Positions 4,919 to 5,959 of a stretch of 5,959 nucleotides of DNA are shown in pieces. The notes beneath the pieces are model-generated. The model ran no database searches and had not been told where the DNA came from. It worked only from the letters and a program-made list of their open reading frames with translations. Origin of the DNA: Pseudomonadota bacterium (GTDB taxonomy: Bacteria > Pseudomonadota > Gammaproteobacteria > GCA-001735895); NCBI GenBank assembly GCA_022545625.1, contig JACZQS010000162.1:1-5959 (forward strand), read 5' to 3'. Within the stretch, counting starts at the first letter, position 1; each line of letters opens with the position of its first letter. The translations under genes and the position numbers were made by a program.

Positions 4919-5381
4919 TCATCCTTTCCGACGCCACAGCCCAAGTACACTTAATCCAACCAAAAATATCCAGCTCATAGCACCTGCTCCCTTAGTGCTG
5001 ATGCTCGTATCTTGTTTAGAGTCGTTGCATCCAACCGTCTTCACCGTATCCGTTCCTGTAAATTGGTCGCCGCCAGTTGTTCCCCCCGTAAGAGTTGCAT
5101 CCGGATCACCGCAGGCAATACCCGTTTCCTGAGTTTTGAAGTGAAATACCATGTCCGGGTCTCCATCTCCGTCCACATCTTCCACGTGGCCCTGGCCGTG
5201 GCTTTCAACAGCACCATTCGGGCCAAACGTTACTGTTGAGAAATCGACCTGTGTCGCGTCGAAATCAAGCGCATCACCTTCAGCAGTGTTGGTACTCAGT
5301 ACCGCTACTGGAATGACGACCTTACTTTTAAGGTTGATGCTGTTTGGATCGCTTCCAGGCTTGATGTCGATGGTGACCTCC
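4919..5381 (-). CDS. Surface/secreted protein fragment with GlyGly-CTERM-like sorting tail (5' end missing)
   Basis: About 154 C-terminal residues of a larger protein. The recognisable domain begins VTIDIKPGSDPNSINLKSK and runs through VIPVAVLST, DFDATQVDFSTVTFGPNGA, GHVEDVDGDGDPDMVFHF and TQETGIACGDPDATLTG, ending near TVKTVGC. This repeat-like domain recurs in secreted proteobacterial proteins; DVDGDGDPD resembles a calcium-binding loop. The end is a tripartite tail: small residues (KGAGA), one hydrophobic helix (MSWIFLVGLSVLGLW), then RRKG. That pattern fits a GlyGly-CTERM or related sorting signal processed by a rhombosortase-type protease during export. The signal peptide and start codon are missing because the gene is cut at about 5380 by a switch to unrelated archaeal DNA. 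The frame happens to stay open past the junction to an ATG at 5473, but those extra residues are antisense to the archaeal gene and should be disregarded. Confidence 0.8.
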
Positions 5382-5385
5382 TTAG
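5378..5385. other. Bacterial/archaeal junction (probable assembly chimera)
   Basis: Below about 5380, minus-strand reading gives a good match to a bacterial secreted-protein domain (VTIDIKPGSD, codons 5377-5348). Above about 5382, plus-strand reading gives archaeal Lrp-type sequence (LDSGAIKRFTLELG). Both genes are broken at the same point with no spacer, and base composition and codon choice change here. There is no transposase, inverted repeat or target duplication, and the junction is about 620 bp from the tRNA-derived site. The exact base cannot be fixed. Confidence 0.75.
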
Positions 5386-5672
5386 ATAGTGGTGCAATCA
5401 AGAGGTTTACTTTGGAGCTTGGAGAAGATAATGTAACTAGCGCAATAGTTTTAGTATCTGTTGATTCGGGCACAGATACATCTAAGGTTTCAGCAAAACT
5501 TGCAAAGATTGAAGGAGTAAAGACTGTTTATGAGATCACCGGACAGTACGACATTACGACAATTATCAGTGCATCAAACATTTCAGAGATTAACAACAGT
5601 ATTGATGCTCTAAGGAAAATTCCAGGTGTAATTGACACCAATACAGTAATAATTTTAAAAAAAATAGTTTAA
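5382..5672 (+). CDS. Lrp/AsnC-type regulator, C-terminal ligand-binding part (5' end missing), archaeal
   Basis: The last 96 residues of an Lrp/AsnC-family protein. The first residues (LDSGAIKRFTLELGEDN) look like the wing and linker that follow an Lrp helix-turn-helix. The rest is the RAM/AsnC effector-binding alpha-beta domain: a strand SAIVLVSVDSG, helix TSKVSAKLAKIEGV, strand KTVYEITGQYDITTIISA with the family G-x-Y-D motif, helix INNSIDALRKIPGV, and terminal strand DTNTVIILKKIV. Such proteins form dimers and higher rings and regulate amino-acid-related genes. The wording and the AT-rich, Lys/Ile-rich codons are typical of marine Thaumarchaeota. The DNA-binding half is lost at the junction near 5380; upstream sequence that stays open in this frame is antisense to the bacterial gene. 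It lies 97 bp before a homocitrate/isopropylmalate synthase-type gene on the same strand. Confidence 0.85.
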   Translation, partial: LDSGAIKRFTLELGEDNVTSAIVLVSVDSGTDTSKVSAKLAKIEGVKTVYEITGQYDITTIISASNISEINNSIDALRKIPGVIDTNTVIILKKIV

Positions 5673-5736
5673 ACGACATTCGGTTCAGAAATTTAAAATC
5701 TTACTAAATTAGGATCCTCTTTGATAATTTTCAACG

Positions 5737-5769
5737 AATTTAGTACGATTATGTTTATATGCTTGATAT
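5737..5769 (+). promoter_or_regulatory. Archaeal TATA-box candidates upstream of the synthase gene
   Basis: TTTATAT (5754-5760) is the best TATA-like element in the 97-bp gap. Its centre is about 31 bases before the second in-frame ATG (5788), which would suit an almost leaderless transcript beginning near 5784. A weaker AATTTAGTA (5737-5745) would suit transcription starting near the first ATG (5770). The region is AT-rich, so such matches arise easily. Confidence 0.35.
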
Positions 5770-5959
5770 ATGTCAACGATTTCTGTAATGAAAGATCCGA
5801 ATTACTACGCAGACTTGTATAAAGTATATGATAAAAACACAAAGAAGATTAGAGTTCTTGATAGTACCCTAAGGGAAGGAGAGCAACATCCAGGAGTTTC
5901 ATTTACCGTTAAGCAGAGAATCAAAATTTCGTGTATGTTAGATTATTTCGGATTAGACC
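5770..5959 (+). CDS. Homocitrate/2-isopropylmalate synthase family protein, N-terminus (3' end beyond window), archaeal
   Basis: The first 63 residues of a DRE-TIM metallolyase. IRVLDSTLREGEQHPGVSFT holds the family signature: D31 and E36 for the divalent metal and substrate 2-oxoacid, R35 in the catalytic LREGEQ, and the following PGVSF. KQRIKISCMLDYFGLD continues into the first barrel helix. The enzymes condense acetyl-CoA with a 2-oxo acid, 2-oxoglutarate for lysine synthesis or 2-oxoisovalerate for leucine synthesis; the specificity residues lie beyond the window. The start may be ATG 5770 (used here) or ATG 5788 (MKDPNYYADLYK), the latter better placed relative to a TATA-like element. 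Neither has a Shine-Dalgarno site, as is common in archaea. The AT-rich codons and preceding Lrp-type gene suggest a thaumarchaeal amino-acid biosynthesis neighbourhood. Confidence 0.85.
   Translation, partial: MSTISVMKDPNYYADLYKVYDKNTKKIRVLDSTLREGEQHPGVSFTVKQRIKISCMLDYFGLD

Noticed and set aside
5382..5473. N-terminal extension of the minus-strand sorting-tail gene up to an ATG at 5473
   Set aside because: This segment is antisense to the archaeal Lrp gene and has no signal peptide, so it is not the true start of the secreted protein.
5151..5672. A plus-strand open frame of 173 codons starting with ATG at 5151
   Set aside because: Its first ~77 codons are antisense to the bacterial secreted-protein domain; only the part from about 5382 matches an Lrp/AsnC protein. 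The frame is continuous by accident of the junction.
1..5959. CRISPR array, insertion sequence or defence system
   Set aside because: No regularly spaced repeats of CRISPR length, transposase, integrase, nuclease, reverse transcriptase or toxin-antitoxin features were found on either strand.

Overview
This looks like a metagenomic or draft-assembly contig made of two unlike parts. Positions 1 to about 5380 are bacterial, most likely from an uncultured gammaproteobacterium. The signs are mid-range base composition, Shine-Dalgarno-type starts, a TetR regulator, a DUF2889 protein, and a C-terminal sorting tail of the GlyGly-CTERM kind. From about 5382 to the end the DNA is AT-rich and encodes two proteins of archaeal (Thaumarchaeota/Nitrososphaeria) type. 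The switch falls inside two genes at once, so both are cut. An assembly or library chimera is the simplest explanation.

Layout. 57-683 (+) is a stand-alone formiminotransferase-cyclodeaminase-type (FchA-like) folate enzyme. It converges on a TetR-family regulator (minus, 707-1363), which sits downstream of a small single-pass membrane protein (minus, 1425-1712). A divergent intergenic region then leads to a plus-strand pair: a DUF2889 protein (1867-2448) and a flavin-reductase-like split-barrel FMN protein (2532-3146). Converging on this pair are a VOC-superfamily metalloenzyme (minus, 3168-3821) and, upstream of it, a second small membrane protein (minus, 3924-4193). A 264-bp divergent intergenic region carries dyad symmetries and a promoter candidate. 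It is followed by a small coiled-coil protein (plus, 4458-4688).

At 4709-4763 (minus) lies the 3' part of a tRNA-Leu(UAA) gene, from the anticodon loop through CCA, with no 5' half. That is the typical footprint of tRNA-targeted tyrosine-recombinase integration. The orientation implies that DNA above about 4764 is the end of an integrated island and DNA below 4709 is the chromosomal flank. Two direct repeats with 10-bp period lie beside it. The presumed island holds the 3' part of a surface or secreted protein gene (minus, 4919 to about 5381).

The archaeal end has the 3' part of an Lrp/AsnC-type regulator or ligand-binding protein (plus, about 5382-5672) and the 5' end of a homocitrate/2-isopropylmalate synthase family gene (plus, 5770 to beyond 5959). 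The flavin-reductase-like, VOC and TetR genes together suggest a small oxidative or aromatic-type catabolic neighbourhood, but no complete pathway is present. I see no CRISPR array, transposase, integrase, rRNA or intact tRNA. I also find no clearly new multi-gene system. The strongest leads are the tRNA-derived attachment site and the bacterial/archaeal junction.
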